Positions 27,755 to 37,299 of a stretch of 64,000 nt of DNA are shown piece after piece. The position numbers were made by a program, and so were the translations under genes. The stretch lies in the NCBI GenBank assembly GCA_019057865.1, contig JAHLWP010000013.1, positions 1-64,000 of the forward strand, in the 5' to 3' direction. Positions within the stretch are counted from its first letter, which is position 1. Each line of letters starts with the position of its first letter. Origin of the DNA: Promethearchaeota archaeon (GTDB lineage: Archaea > Asgardarchaeota > Lokiarchaeia > Sigyniarchaeales > SOKP01). The notes under the pieces are model-generated. The model searched no databases. It had not been told where the DNA came from and saw nothing but the letters and a program-made list of their open reading frames with translations.

Positions 27755-29428
27755 TTATTTTCTTCTTGTAAATTTCTTTAAAACATTTAAAGTTTTAAGC
27801 ATAATTCTATTTAAAAATTTATCCTTACTTAACAAAGACTCAAAATATTCAAAATCAGTAGATTTTACAATTCCAAAAACTAAATTCATTAATATAAAGA
27901 GTACGATGAATGTTCCAATAGATAAAAAATCGAGATTTATAAAGAGTGATAACCCTAAATTATGTAAAATTGTAATGTTGATTTTTTTTAATATTAAATC
28001 CTCTAAAATTACCGTAATAACTAAAGGGATAAAAAATGTTAAATATTGCAATATAATCTTTTTAATATTTATTTTAATATTTCCGATTCTATAAATTGAG
28101 TATATTTGTATTATTAATGAGATTATATTTCCGATTATTAAACCTAAAATTATCGCACCTTCAACCCCACCATATGTTAAACCAATAAAAAACAATGGTA
28201 TAGAATACGTCATATAGAGTATATTTAATAGAAATGACGATTTTACTTTATTCTGGGCGTTTAAAAGCGATAGGACAAAGATTTTGAATATTTGAAAAAT
28301 TGACGCAAGAACAAATAATTTAAGAATATTTGAAAAAATTAAACGAGATTCGAGAAAAACAAAATCTAAGAAAAAGTCTACACTAAAAAATAGAATTCCA
28401 GATAAAATTAATAATAAGAATAATGTAATCCTATTCGCAATCTTAAAAATTTTGACAACATGGTAATAATCCTTTTTTGTACTCAAACTTGTAAAAGAAG
28501 TCATTAAAGGAAAATAAAAAGATCCTACTGACACTTGCCCGATATGACTGTAATTTAAGGCGATATTAAATCCAGTAACTGCTCCTGCTGATTCAAAAAA
28601 CCCAACTCCTTGTAGTTGTGCTTCTCTCCAACCCTTTGCAAAAAGATTAGAAAAAGTTGAATAACCACCATATTTCACACTTTTAAAAATATCTTTTTTA
28701 AATGGTTCTATCTCATTCCCTACCGGTTTAATTCTAATTACTTTTATCAAAACATATAAAAACTTTAAAATAAATGGAATTAAGGAAGAAATCATGACAA
28801 TCAAGGCTATAGTATCAATATTAATATTAATATCAAAAATATAGTAAATTAATAAAGGGCAAATATGAAAAGCATTTTTTATGAGCAATATTAGAAAAAG
28901 AAAATTAAATTTACTAAAACCTCTATTTATAGCATCTAAAAGAGAGCCTAAACTATTGAAAAAAATAGTTGGAGATAAGATAAATAAAATAGATACATTA
29001 TCTTCCAAATTAATTACAAATAAATCTTCAAAAATAGTGAAAAAAACGATGCTTATTATGAGAATAATTATTGTAAATAATGATTTTATAATTAGTGTAT
29101 TTTTAATTAATGCCTTGATTTTTTTTTTCTCATTTAAGGCAAGATATCTTGGAATATAATAATTTAAGGCATGATTCAGTCCTGGTGGTAATAAGGATAT
29201 AATAATACCAATAATTGTTATATATGAGGTTGCTAATATTAGAAAGTCCCAAGTTCTATCTAAAATTAATCGTGCTAAAAGAAAAGAATATATTAATGTG
29301 AAAAAAAAGGATCCATAATTTATTAAATAAGAGTAAAATGTATTTGTAGCTAATCTTTTGTACTCTTTATTATTTTTTAATTGATTATTTTCATGGTTAT
29401 TATTTACCATTATAAGAAAACATTTCAT
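27755..29428 (-). CDS. Wzx-type polysaccharide flippase (MOP superfamily)
   Basis: A 557-residue membrane protein with 12-14 hydrophobic helices and the family landmarks of oligosaccharide flippases. The first helix follows TNTFYSYLINYGSFFFTLIY, and LLPPGLNHALNYYIPRYLA falls in the usual second loop. SVKYGGYSTFSNLFAKGWRE and AVTGFNIALNYSHIGQVSVG lie mid-protein. Such proteins move lipid-linked repeat units from the inner to the outer face. It is the only clear export protein in the locus, so the glycan is probably built inside and flipped. The ATG at 29,428 is used, but MVNNNHE at 29,410 is an equally likely start. The gene diverges from the phosphonate genes that follow. Confidence 0.85.
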   Translation of the reverse strand: MKCFLIMVNNNHENNQLKNNKEYKRLATNTFYSYLINYGSFFFTLIYSFLLARLILDRTWDFLILATSYITIIGIIISLLPPGLNHALNYYIPRYLALNEKKKIKALIKNTLIIKSLFTIIILIISIVFFTIFEDLFVINLEDNVSILFILSPTIFFNSLGSLLDAINRGFSKFNFLFLILLIKNAFHICPLLIYYIFDININIDTIALIVMISSLIPFILKFLYVLIKVIRIKPVGNEIEPFKKDIFKSVKYGGYSTFSNLFAKGWREAQLQGVGFFESAGAVTGFNIALNYSHIGQVSVGSFYFPLMTSFTSLSTKKDYYHVVKIFKIANRITLFLLLILSGILFFSVDFFLDFVFLESRLIFSNILKLFVLASIFQIFKIFVLSLLNAQNKVKSSFLLNILYMTYSIPLFFIGLTYGGVEGAIILGLIIGNIISLIIQIYSIYRIGNIKINIKKIILQYLTFFIPLVITVILEDLILKKINITILHNLGLSLFINLDFLSIGTFIVLFILMNLVFGIVKSTDFEYFESLLSKDKFLNRIMLKTLNVLKKFTRRK

Positions 29429-29739
29429 TGATAATATTAAATTAAAAAAAAAAAATAGTGAATTTCAAATTAATTTTATGATTAAAGATTTTTCTTTTTG
29501 ATTTAAAATTACAATTTAATACTTTCACTATGACGTATTTTTTCTTATGATTTCTTTTTAAGTAGAATTGTTTAAATTTTGATTAAGATAATTATATTCT
29601 GTCCTTTTATTGCCAAGAGATATTCATTAAATTTTTATCCTTTTAAAAATTATTCCACATGCATAGAATATTTGTAGTTTTTAATATTTCAATAAAAATG
29701 TATAGAAAGAGCATTATAAAAGAGTCTGATGGTGTTCGG

Positions 29740-31245
29740 ATGAATATTTTCTGGATTGTGACCGATTCGATATGTAGCTATGAAAGATCTGATCTGCATA
29801 GTTTACTTCCAATCTACAAAAAATTAAAAAAAAATAAAGAAGGTTTCTTTTTTAAAAACGCATTATCTCAGTTCACATCAACAAGTTTATCTATTTTTTC
29901 ATTTTTAACAGGTAGATTTCCTTATTATATATTTCCTGATTATTACCCTTCAATCAAATTTCTTCCAAGTTATAAATATAAAAATAATATCAACCCATTG
30001 AAGAGAGAAAATTATAAAATTCAAGCAATTATGCACTCGAAAGAAGCAGTTGATGTTTTTAAGGATATTCTTAATCCATATTATGTGAATAATATGTATC
30101 ATGGAGATCATTTGTTAGATAGTAAAGAAGTTTACCATTTTTTAGCTGAAAAAATTAATGAACTCGATATAAATGAGAACAATTTCATATATGTACATTT
30201 CAGACCAACGGATCCTGAAACAAATTCATACATGAATAAAATAGTTTATTTATTAAAGGAGATGGGTTTTTGGGAAAAATCCATCATTATTATTAATTCT
30301 GATCATGGTTATTATGATAAGTCAATTTATAAAAAGATAAATTTAATACATTTTAATGATATTCACCAAACCTCATTATTATCGGCTTTATTTATAAAAT
30401 TACCCCCCAATTTAACATCTAAAATCCCAAGAACTATTAAAAAAAGAGTTTATTTAATGGATATTATGGAAACAATTCTTGATTATCTTAATATTAAAGC
30501 AGATCATGAGAGAGAATCAATTTCTTTTAAAGAATTAATAGAAAAAGATATAGATATTAATAAAAACAGAAAAATTAGAGGAGATTGTTATTTAATGTTT
30601 CAACCAATTAAAAAAACAGTGATAATCAAAGATAATTGGAAGCTTTTTAATAATAACGGAAAATTTACCTTGTATAATCTTAATGAAGATAATCTAGAAA
30701 AAAAAGATGTTAAAAAAAAATATCCTAAGATTTATACCGAACTATATCAATTTTATTTAGACACAGAATTGAAAGCTTATAAAATATTTAAATCAACCTT
30801 AAATACACTTTATAATCATAATAATTTAACTTTACTAGAATATGAGAATATTTTAGTTCCTCATCAATTTCCTCCACAACTAGCAAACTATTTAAAAGAA
30901 AATTTAAAGATAAAGAATAAAATAGTGAAACCATCTGAAATCGGTATCTCAAATTCAATCAAAAATCAAAGCTTGATTACAATTCTATTTTTTAATAGAT
31001 TAACTGGTTATAGATTAAAAAAACTGCAAAGAAAATATAGAAAATATACAAAAAAATTCATAATTTTAGATACAGCATTATCTGATGTATCAGATCAAAT
31101 AAATAATACTGGTTATATGAAATTTGTTATTAGATCATTAATTACCCGAAAAAAACAGTTGTTTCAAAGATGGAAAGAGATACTAATATGGACTTTATAT
31201 TTTCCACTTTATTTCAATAAATTTATGAAAAAATACTATAATTAA
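29740..31245 (+). CDS. Sulfatase / phosphoglycerol-transferase fold protein, candidate phosphonate or phosphate transferase
   Basis: A protein of about 501 residues with the alkaline-phosphatase superfamily fold. The N-terminus NIFWIVTDSICSYERSDL provides the first metal-binding Asp. FTSTSLSIFSFLTGRFP aligns with the nucleophile block C/S-x-P-x-R...LTG of sulfatases. The Cys-x-Pro-x-Arg needed for formylglycine is absent and a Thr or Ser falls at the nucleophile position, as in phosphoglycerol and phosphoethanolamine transferases. IIIINSDHGYYD supplies the later Asp-His metal ligands. No clear membrane helices are present, unlike LtaS or EptA. The last 120 residues are a basic helical domain of unknown function. 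An upstream ATG (29,659) is in frame, but GGTG five bases before the ATG at 29,740 favours the latter. It sits just ahead of the phosphonate genes. Confidence 0.65.
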   Translation: MNIFWIVTDSICSYERSDLHSLLPIYKKLKKNKEGFFFKNALSQFTSTSLSIFSFLTGRFPYYIFPDYYPSIKFLPSYKYKNNINPLKRENYKIQAIMHSKEAVDVFKDILNPYYVNNMYHGDHLLDSKEVYHFLAEKINELDINENNFIYVHFRPTDPETNSYMNKIVYLLKEMGFWEKSIIIINSDHGYYDKSIYKKINLIHFNDIHQTSLLSALFIKLPPNLTSKIPRTIKKRVYLMDIMETILDYLNIKADHERESISFKELIEKDIDINKNRKIRGDCYLMFQPIKKTVIIKDNWKLFNNNGKFTLYNLNEDNLEKKDVKKKYPKIYTELYQFYLDTELKAYKIFKSTLNTLYNHNNLTLLEYENILVPHQFPPQLANYLKENLKIKNKIVKPSEIGISNSIKNQSLITILFFNRLTGYRLKKLQRKYRKYTKKFIILDTALSDVSDQINNTGYMKFVIRSLITRKKQLFQRWKEILIWTLYFPLYFNKFMKKYYN

Positions 31246-31426
31246 TTTAATATTTTATTCAAGAGAATATGTTTAAGAATCTAAATTTTTAATGCCTTAA
31301 TCAAAATAATTTAAAGATTGAAAGAAGTAATCCTATTAAATCCCGTTGATATAAATTCAAATAAACCCATCATTAAGAAATCCATAAAAAATTTAATATT
31401 TAAAGCACTTATTTTTAATAGATCTT

Positions 31427-33118
31427 ATGAGCTTAAAAAATCGAATTTCACCTGAAGATAGAAGGAAATCCTTAAAAAATTTACTTAAAGAAAAAGATTT
31501 TATAAGAGCTATTGAAGCTCATAATGGTTTAAGTGCAATAATTGCTAATGATATTAAAGAAAAAGTAAGAAACGAAATTATTGAATTTGATGCCATTTGG
31601 GAAAGTAGTTTAACTGATAGTGCCACAAAGGGTTATCCAGATGCTGAAATAATAGGACCAGAATCTAGATATGAAACGATACGCCAAATTTTACATAGCT
31701 CTCATAAACCATTAATAGTAGATGGAGATACTGGCGGAGAAGCAACAAATTTTGAATATTTTGTGAAAAATTTGGAAGATTTTGGTGTTTCAATGGTAAT
31801 TATTGAAGATAAAAAATTTCCAAAAAGAAATAGTTTGGAAGCGGGGGCAATACAAATCCAAGAAGATCCAGATACTTTTTCGATAAAGATTAAAAGAGGT
31901 AAAAGTGTTTTATTATCGCAGGACTTTATGATAGCAGCTAGAATAGAAAGTCTTATTTCTGGAGCAGGAATAGAAGATGCCTTATTTAGAGCTAGAAAAT
32001 ATTTAATGGCTGGTGCTGATGCTATAATGATCCATTCAAAGGATTCAAAACCTAATGATATTTTTAAGTTTGCTGAAGAATATAATAAGTTAAGCTCTGA
32101 ATTAGGTTTTAGAAAGCCATTAATATGTGTTCCTACTACATATAATACCATTACGGAAGACGAATTAAAAGAACATGGCTTTAATATTGTGATATATGCA
32201 AATCATCTTTTACGATCATGTCATAAAGCTATGAAAGAAACAGCCTCTTTAATTTTGAGGAGTCAAAGATGTTTTGAGGCAGAACCTATGTGCAGTTCTG
32301 TTAATACTATTTTTAAAGATGTAGGTTTTCTTGAAGTAAAAGAAAAAGATATGAAATATTCTAAAGGAAAAACACGTGTAATCATACCCGCAGCAGGTAA
32401 AGAACCAATTTTCAAAATTCCTAAATCAATGATAAAAATCAATGGAAAACCAATTCTTCAAAGACAAATAGAAACTTTAAATAGCTGCGGTATTTATAAC
32501 ATTATTGTTGTTAGGGGATTTAAAAAAGAACTTATTGATATTCCAGGAGTCAAATATATTGATAATGAGAATTATGAAGATTATGGATTATTATATTCTT
32601 TATTTAGAGCAGAAAGTGAAATGGAAGGGGGATTTATCTATATAAATTCAGATATATTGTTTGATGGACATATCATAAATTCTCTTTTAGAATCTAAAAA
32701 GGATATTGTTTTGGTTGTTGATAATTCTTATGCTTACCATAAACATGAGATTGACAAAAGATTAGATCTAGTTATGACATTGAATAAGCCATCTGACCAA
32801 AGGAGATTATTATATTCTCGAGATAATGAAGTAATAAGAATTGGTAAGAATATAGATAAAAGTATGGCAGACTATGAATACATAGGGATTGCTTATTTTT
32901 CTGAATATGGTATTGATATAGTAAAAAAAATATTTCATGATTGTAGTTCTAATAATAAAGGATGTTTTCATGCTGTTTCTATTGAGAAAGCTACTTTTAA
33001 TGATTTTATTCAAGAAATAATTGATCGTGGTTTTAAGGTTCATAATCTAGAGATACATAAAGGATGGATAGAGATTCATAATAAAAAAGATCTTGAACTG
33101 GCTGAAAAGCTAATTTAA
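31427..33118 (+). CDS. pepM: Phosphoenolpyruvate mutase fused to a nucleotidyltransferase domain
   Basis: Residues 20-300 are phosphoenolpyruvate phosphomutase, which rearranges PEP to phosphonopyruvate and forms the C-P bond. IWESSLTDSATKGYPDAEI, LIVDGDTGGEATNFEYF (metal-binding Asp) and the signature loop EDKKFPKRNS at 127-136 are all present. That loop fits EDKxxxKxNS and separates true mutases from isocitrate-lyase relatives. From about residue 317 a nucleotidyltransferase domain follows (VIIPAAGKEPIFKIPKSMIK, then YINSDILFD). Its glycine-rich loop is degenerate, lacking the GxGxR. Such fusions are known in clusters that make nucleotide-activated phosphonates for glycans. The pathway genes follow directly. 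The mutase assignment is secure; the activity of the second domain is uncertain. Confidence 0.93.
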   Translation: MSLKNRISPEDRRKSLKNLLKEKDFIRAIEAHNGLSAIIANDIKEKVRNEIIEFDAIWESSLTDSATKGYPDAEIIGPESRYETIRQILHSSHKPLIVDGDTGGEATNFEYFVKNLEDFGVSMVIIEDKKFPKRNSLEAGAIQIQEDPDTFSIKIKRGKSVLLSQDFMIAARIESLISGAGIEDALFRARKYLMAGADAIMIHSKDSKPNDIFKFAEEYNKLSSELGFRKPLICVPTTYNTITEDELKEHGFNIVIYANHLLRSCHKAMKETASLILRSQRCFEAEPMCSSVNTIFKDVGFLEVKEKDMKYSKGKTRVIIPAAGKEPIFKIPKSMIKINGKPILQRQIETLNSCGIYNIIVVRGFKKELIDIPGVKYIDNENYEDYGLLYSLFRAESEMEGGFIYINSDILFDGHIINSLLESKKDIVLVVDNSYAYHKHEIDKRLDLVMTLNKPSDQRRLLYSRDNEVIRIGKNIDKSMADYEYIGIAYFSEYGIDIVKKIFHDCSSNNKGCFHAVSIEKATFNDFIQEIIDRGFKVHNLEIHKGWIEIHNKKDLELAEKLI

Positions 33119-33145
33119 CTATTTTTCGAAAAGTGGAATAATGAA

Positions 33146-34282
33146 ATGATTGAATTTATTGAAAATGGCTCTATTAAAAATCTTAAACGCATTTTAAAAG
33201 AAAATAACTTTAAAAATATTTTTTACATTACAGGTAATTCACCTTTAGAACAAGGTAATGTTGATAAAATCCAATTTATAATTGAGAATGAATGTAAATT
33301 TTTTCATTTTAATGATATTGCACCTACACCAACAGTTGAAGGTATTAAAAAGGCGCTAAATTTATTTAAGAAAGGTAATTATGATTTAATTTTAGCTATG
33401 GGAGGGGGGTCTGTTTTAGATATTGGTAAAAGTGTATCAATTTTTTCTACTAATAAAGGAGAAATTGAAGATTTTCTTTTAAAGAAACTAAAAATTAAAA
33501 GAAAAGGTACTCCATTAATATTAATTCCAACTACAGCAGGAACGGGTAGTGAAGCTACTCATTTCACCGTTATCTTTATCAAAAAAACAAAATATTCTTT
33601 AGCAGATCCTAAAATTTTACATGCGGATTATGCAATCGTAGACCCTGAATTAACATATAGTCTCCCTAAGAGAGTTACTGCTTATACAGGTATGGATGCA
33701 TTAAGTCAGGGAATAGAATCTTATTGGAATATCAATTCTACAGATGAATCAAAAGAATATGCAAAAAAAGCAATAGAGCTTGTTATGAATAATTTATTAA
33801 AAGCTGTTCATAATCCTAATGAAGAATCTAGATACAACATGGCACTTGCCGCTAATTATGCTGGAAAAGCTATAAATGTAACAAAAACAACAGCATGTCA
33901 TGCCATTTCGTATCCTATTACCTCATGTTTTAATGTACCTCATGGCCATGCAGTAGCTTTGACTTTACCTTCTATGATTGTCTTTAATTCGAGAGTTAAT
34001 GAAAATGATGTATTAGATACACGTGGAGTTGAATACGTAAAAAATATTATGAGTAAATTAGCCTCTATAATAGGTGTTTCTAGTTTTATTGAATCAAAAG
34101 AAAAAATCAAAAATTTAATGGTAGCTATTGAATTAGAAATAAAATTACAGGATTTGGGAATAAAATCTCAAGAAGATATTGAAATAATTATAAAAAATGG
34201 TTTTAATCTTGATAGAGTTAAAAATAATCCGAGATTATTAACAGAAACTCAATTAAGAAATATTTTAGAAGAAATAAGATGA
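33146..34282 (+). CDS. Iron-dependent alcohol dehydrogenase, probable phosphonoacetaldehyde reductase
   Basis: A 378-residue group III (iron-containing) alcohol dehydrogenase. LILAMGGGSVLDIGKSVSIF binds NAD(P), ILIPTTAGTGSEATHFTVI is the conserved substrate loop, and GMDALSQGIESYW, HAISYPITSCFNVPHGHAVAL supply metal ligands. In phosphonate clusters this family reduces phosphonoacetaldehyde to 2-hydroxyethylphosphonate (PhpC-like). Its place between the mutase and the decarboxylase supports that role. It starts 27 bases after the mutase gene and its last four bases (ATGA) overlap the start of the next gene, so translation is coupled. A general aldehyde reductase is the alternative. Confidence 0.88.
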   Translation: MIEFIENGSIKNLKRILKENNFKNIFYITGNSPLEQGNVDKIQFIIENECKFFHFNDIAPTPTVEGIKKALNLFKKGNYDLILAMGGGSVLDIGKSVSIFSTNKGEIEDFLLKKLKIKRKGTPLILIPTTAGTGSEATHFTVIFIKKTKYSLADPKILHADYAIVDPELTYSLPKRVTAYTGMDALSQGIESYWNINSTDESKEYAKKAIELVMNNLLKAVHNPNEESRYNMALAANYAGKAINVTKTTACHAISYPITSCFNVPHGHAVALTLPSMIVFNSRVNENDVLDTRGVEYVKNIMSKLASIIGVSSFIESKEKIKNLMVAIELEIKLQDLGIKSQEDIEIIIKNGFNLDRVKNNPRLLTETQLRNILEEIR

Positions 34283-34995
34283 AAGTTATATTATTAAATG
34301 CGGGGATAGGTAAAAGGTTAGCCCCTTTAACCAACAATTTGCCAAAATGCCTTGTAAAAATAAGTAATAATGAAACAATTTTAGATCATCAATTAAAAAA
34401 TATTCTTAAGTATGGATTTAAAGATTTTATCATTCCAACAGGTCCGTTTGAGGAGAAAATTAAAACTCATATTATAGAACATTATCCTTCAATTAACGTT
34501 CAATATATTAATAATCCACTTCATGACAAAACAAATTACATATATTCCATATATTTAGTAAAAGACATGATTAATGATGATGTTTTATATTCTCATGGGG
34601 ATTTAATATTTTCTGGAAATTTAGTAAAATTATTACTTAAATCGAGTTATAAAAATTGTGTATTAGTTAATAAAGAAATTCCTCCTCCAGTAAAAGACTT
34701 TAAAGCAATTATATTAAATGATAGAATAAGTAAAATTGGAGTTAATTTGTTCGGACAGAATGCTGCATTCTTAGCCCCGTTATACAAACTCACTAAGGAA
34801 TTTATGTTAAGTTGGCTTAATCAAATAGAGAAATTTATAAATGATAACAAAGTAAATTATTATGCTGAAGATGCTTTAAATGAAATTCTGGATACTCTTG
34901 TTCTAAAACCTTGTTATTATAATGAATTCTGTGTCGAAATTGATGATTATGAAGATTTAGAAGGAGTAAAAAATTATTTTAATAATAATAAGTAA
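34279..34995 (+). CDS. Nucleotidyltransferase, probable phosphonate cytidylyltransferase
   Basis: A 238-residue NTP-transferase of the LicC/PntC type. MKVILLNAGIGKRLAPLTNN followed by LPKCLVKI is the nucleotide-binding loop, with the GxGxRL-x-PLT...PK pattern nearly intact. LYSHGDLIFSGNLVKLL carries the metal-binding Asp of the GD motif, and VEIDDYEDLEGVKNYF is the usual C-terminal end with a second acidic site. It would join 2-hydroxyethylphosphonate (or aminoethylphosphonate) to CMP, making the donor for transfer to a glycan. It overlaps the reductase gene by four bases and is followed after 23 bases by the decarboxylase. Unlike the domain fused to the mutase, its active site looks complete. 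Confidence 0.85.
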   Translation: MKVILLNAGIGKRLAPLTNNLPKCLVKISNNETILDHQLKNILKYGFKDFIIPTGPFEEKIKTHIIEHYPSINVQYINNPLHDKTNYIYSIYLVKDMINDDVLYSHGDLIFSGNLVKLLLKSSYKNCVLVNKEIPPPVKDFKAIILNDRISKIGVNLFGQNAAFLAPLYKLTKEFMLSWLNQIEKFINDNKVNYYAEDALNEILDTLVLKPCYYNEFCVEIDDYEDLEGVKNYFNNNK

Positions 34996-35018
34996 AATAG
35001 TAGTTAATATAGGATAAA

Positions 35019-36155
35019 ATGATTTCTTGCGAAAAATTTTTTGAAATTCTAAAAATTAATAATTTTACATTCTTTACAGGAATTCCAGACTCAACTTTTA
35101 AAGATTTTATGAAATTCTTAGCTGATAATGATAGTAAAGATCTAAGAAATATTGTTGCATGTAATGAATGCGAAGCTATTGCATTAGCATCTGGTTATCA
35201 TTTAGCAACTAATAAAATAGGAATTGTATATATGCAGAATTCTGGACTTGGTAAGGCTGTTAATCCTCTTACATCCTTATGTGATCCTGATGTATATTCC
35301 ATTCCAATTCTTTTAATGATAGGATGGCGTGGTGAACCTGGAAAAATTGATGCTCCTCAACATAAAAAAATGGGAAAGATTACATTACCATTATTGGACA
35401 CACTCCAAATACCTTATATCGTATTGGAACCAGATTTAAGTGTAGTTAAAAAAGAACTTATTAAAGCATTAAATTATTTCAATGAAATTAAAGGACCATA
35501 TGCTTTTGTTTTTCGAAGAGGTTTCTTTAAAGAGCATAAAGTGAAATTTAAGCAATTAAATAACTATAGTCTAACCATAGAAGAAGTAATTCAATTGATT
35601 ATGGATAATTTGAACAACGATGAAATCATTGTTTCAACTACAGGTTATATTACACGAGAGCTATATGAATATAGAGAATCAAGAAATAAAGATCATCATA
35701 AAAGTTTTTATAATATTGGTTCTATGGGGTGTGCCAGCTCGATAGGATTAAGTATAGCGCTACACAAACCAAAAAATAGAGTTATAGTATTTGATGGAGA
35801 TGGCGCAGCTATTATGCAAATGGGTTCTTTTACAACAATAGGAAAAAATTCACCTTCTAACTTTGTCCATATTATTTTAGATAATGAAGCTCATGAATCT
35901 ACTGGTGGTCAACCAACTAATTCATCTAATGTTGACTTTGTAAATATTGCGCTCGCATCAAATTATAAATGGGGTGTTCGAGTTGAAAACATCGAAGATT
36001 TATTAAAATCGATTGATAAAATTAAAAACCGAAAAGGCCCAATCTTAGTATTAATAAAAATCAAAATCTATTCTAGATCAGAATTAAAAAGACCAAGTAA
36101 AAGTCCAAAAGAGTATAAAGAAGGATTTATGAGATATTTAAATGATTTAGATTAA
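35019..36155 (+). CDS. ppd: Phosphonopyruvate decarboxylase
   Basis: A 378-residue thiamine-diphosphate enzyme that decarboxylates phosphonopyruvate to phosphonoacetaldehyde, the step that pulls the unfavourable mutase reaction forward. The N-terminal half has FTGIPDSTFKDFM, ACNECEAIALASGYHLAT with the activating Glu, YMQNSGLGKAVNPLTSL and LLMIGWRGEPG, all hallmarks of this family. The C-terminal half has FDGDGAAIMQMGSFTTIG and ILDNEAHESTGGQPT, the GDG...N motif that binds magnesium and diphosphate. Length and domain order fit single-chain decarboxylases. It closes the phosphonate gene set. Confidence 0.93.
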   Translation: MISCEKFFEILKINNFTFFTGIPDSTFKDFMKFLADNDSKDLRNIVACNECEAIALASGYHLATNKIGIVYMQNSGLGKAVNPLTSLCDPDVYSIPILLMIGWRGEPGKIDAPQHKKMGKITLPLLDTLQIPYIVLEPDLSVVKKELIKALNYFNEIKGPYAFVFRRGFFKEHKVKFKQLNNYSLTIEEVIQLIMDNLNNDEIIVSTTGYITRELYEYRESRNKDHHKSFYNIGSMGCASSIGLSIALHKPKNRVIVFDGDGAAIMQMGSFTTIGKNSPSNFVHIILDNEAHESTGGQPTNSSNVDFVNIALASNYKWGVRVENIEDLLKSIDKIKNRKGPILVLIKIKIYSRSELKRPSKSPKEYKEGFMRYLNDLD

Positions 36156-36301
36156 GGAACTTAATAATTACCTATAAAAATTTATTTTTTATGAACATTT
36201 TTATATGATATGAAATTTTTTATGATAAAATATAATTTAATAAAAAAATAGGATTTTTTTAATAAAAGGTAAATAATTTAAGTTTTTTTGTTGAAATACC
36301 A

Positions 36302-37294
36302 ATGACCTTACCCAGATCAAGTGACTTTTGGAAAAGTAGACGCATTTTAATAACTGGAGCTGCTGGTTTTATAGGAAGTAATTTAACAGATAAATTATTA
36401 GAAATTGGAGCAGAAGTAATTGGTTTAGATAATCTATTTAACGGTAGGATTGAAAATTTAGAAGAAGCTTTGAAAAATAAAAAATTTCAATTTCATAAGG
36501 GAGATATAAGAGATATAAACTTTTTATTAGATATTTTAAAAGATATTGATATTATATTTCATAAAGCAGCATTCACTAGTGTCCCTCAATCAGTAAAAAT
36601 GCCAGAATCTTGCAATGATGTCAATGTAAATGGCACTTTAAATTTATTAAACGCTGCTAGAAAAAAAGATGTAGAAAAAATTATCTTTGCTTCAAGTTCT
36701 TCTGTATATGGTGATACACCTACCTTACCAAAGAAAGAAGATATGCCAAGATTACCAATCTCTCCCTATGGAGTATCAAAGTTAGCGTGTGAGGCATATA
36801 TGCAGGCATTTCACCAGGTTTATGGATTAAAAACAATTTCATTAAGATATTTCAACGTTTTTGGTCCAAGGCAAAAAGATTCTCCATATAGTGGTGTTAT
36901 CGCAATTTGGTTAGGAAGAATCATTAATAATGAAGATTTGATAATATTTGGTGATGGCGAACAATCAAGAGATTTTACATACATTAAAGATGTGGTCCAA
37001 GCAAATTTAATGGCCGCTGAACATGATGTTTCAGGAGAGATCTTAAATGTAGGCGCTGGTTCTCCAATAACTTTAAACGATCTTGCAAAATTAATTCTAA
37101 ATATTACAAATAAAAAGAATTTAAAACTAATTTACACTGATCCTAGACCAGGTGATATTTTACACAGTTACGCTGATATTTCTAAAGCCAAAAGAATAAT
37201 TGGATTTCAACCGGAATATGATCAGGAACAAGGCTTAAGAGATTATTTTATATGGTATTGTAAAAAGTATAACGTTAATTTAAAAATTAACTAA
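36302..37294 (+). CDS. NAD-dependent nucleotide-sugar epimerase (GalE/WbpP type)
   Basis: A 330-residue extended short-chain dehydrogenase. RRILITGAAGFIGSNLTDKL binds NAD, IIFASSSSVYGDTPTLPK has the catalytic Ser, and ISPYGVSKLACEAYMQAF has the Tyr-x3-Lys pair. RYFNVFGPRQKDSPYSGVIA and IIFGDGEQSRDFTYIKDVV are typical of UDP-N-acetylglucosamine or UDP-glucose 4-epimerases. It would supply UDP-galactose-type or UDP-GalNAc-type donors for the locus. It lies 147 bases after the decarboxylase and only five bases before the next membrane protein, with which it is surely co-transcribed. Substrate choice within the family is not settled. Confidence 0.9.
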   Translation: MTLPRSSDFWKSRRILITGAAGFIGSNLTDKLLEIGAEVIGLDNLFNGRIENLEEALKNKKFQFHKGDIRDINFLLDILKDIDIIFHKAAFTSVPQSVKMPESCNDVNVNGTLNLLNAARKKDVEKIIFASSSSVYGDTPTLPKKEDMPRLPISPYGVSKLACEAYMQAFHQVYGLKTISLRYFNVFGPRQKDSPYSGVIAIWLGRIINNEDLIIFGDGEQSRDFTYIKDVVQANLMAAEHDVSGEILNVGAGSPITLNDLAKLILNITNKKNLKLIYTDPRPGDILHSYADISKAKRIIGFQPEYDQEQGLRDYFIWYCKKYNVNLKIN

Positions 37295-37299
37295 GAAAT

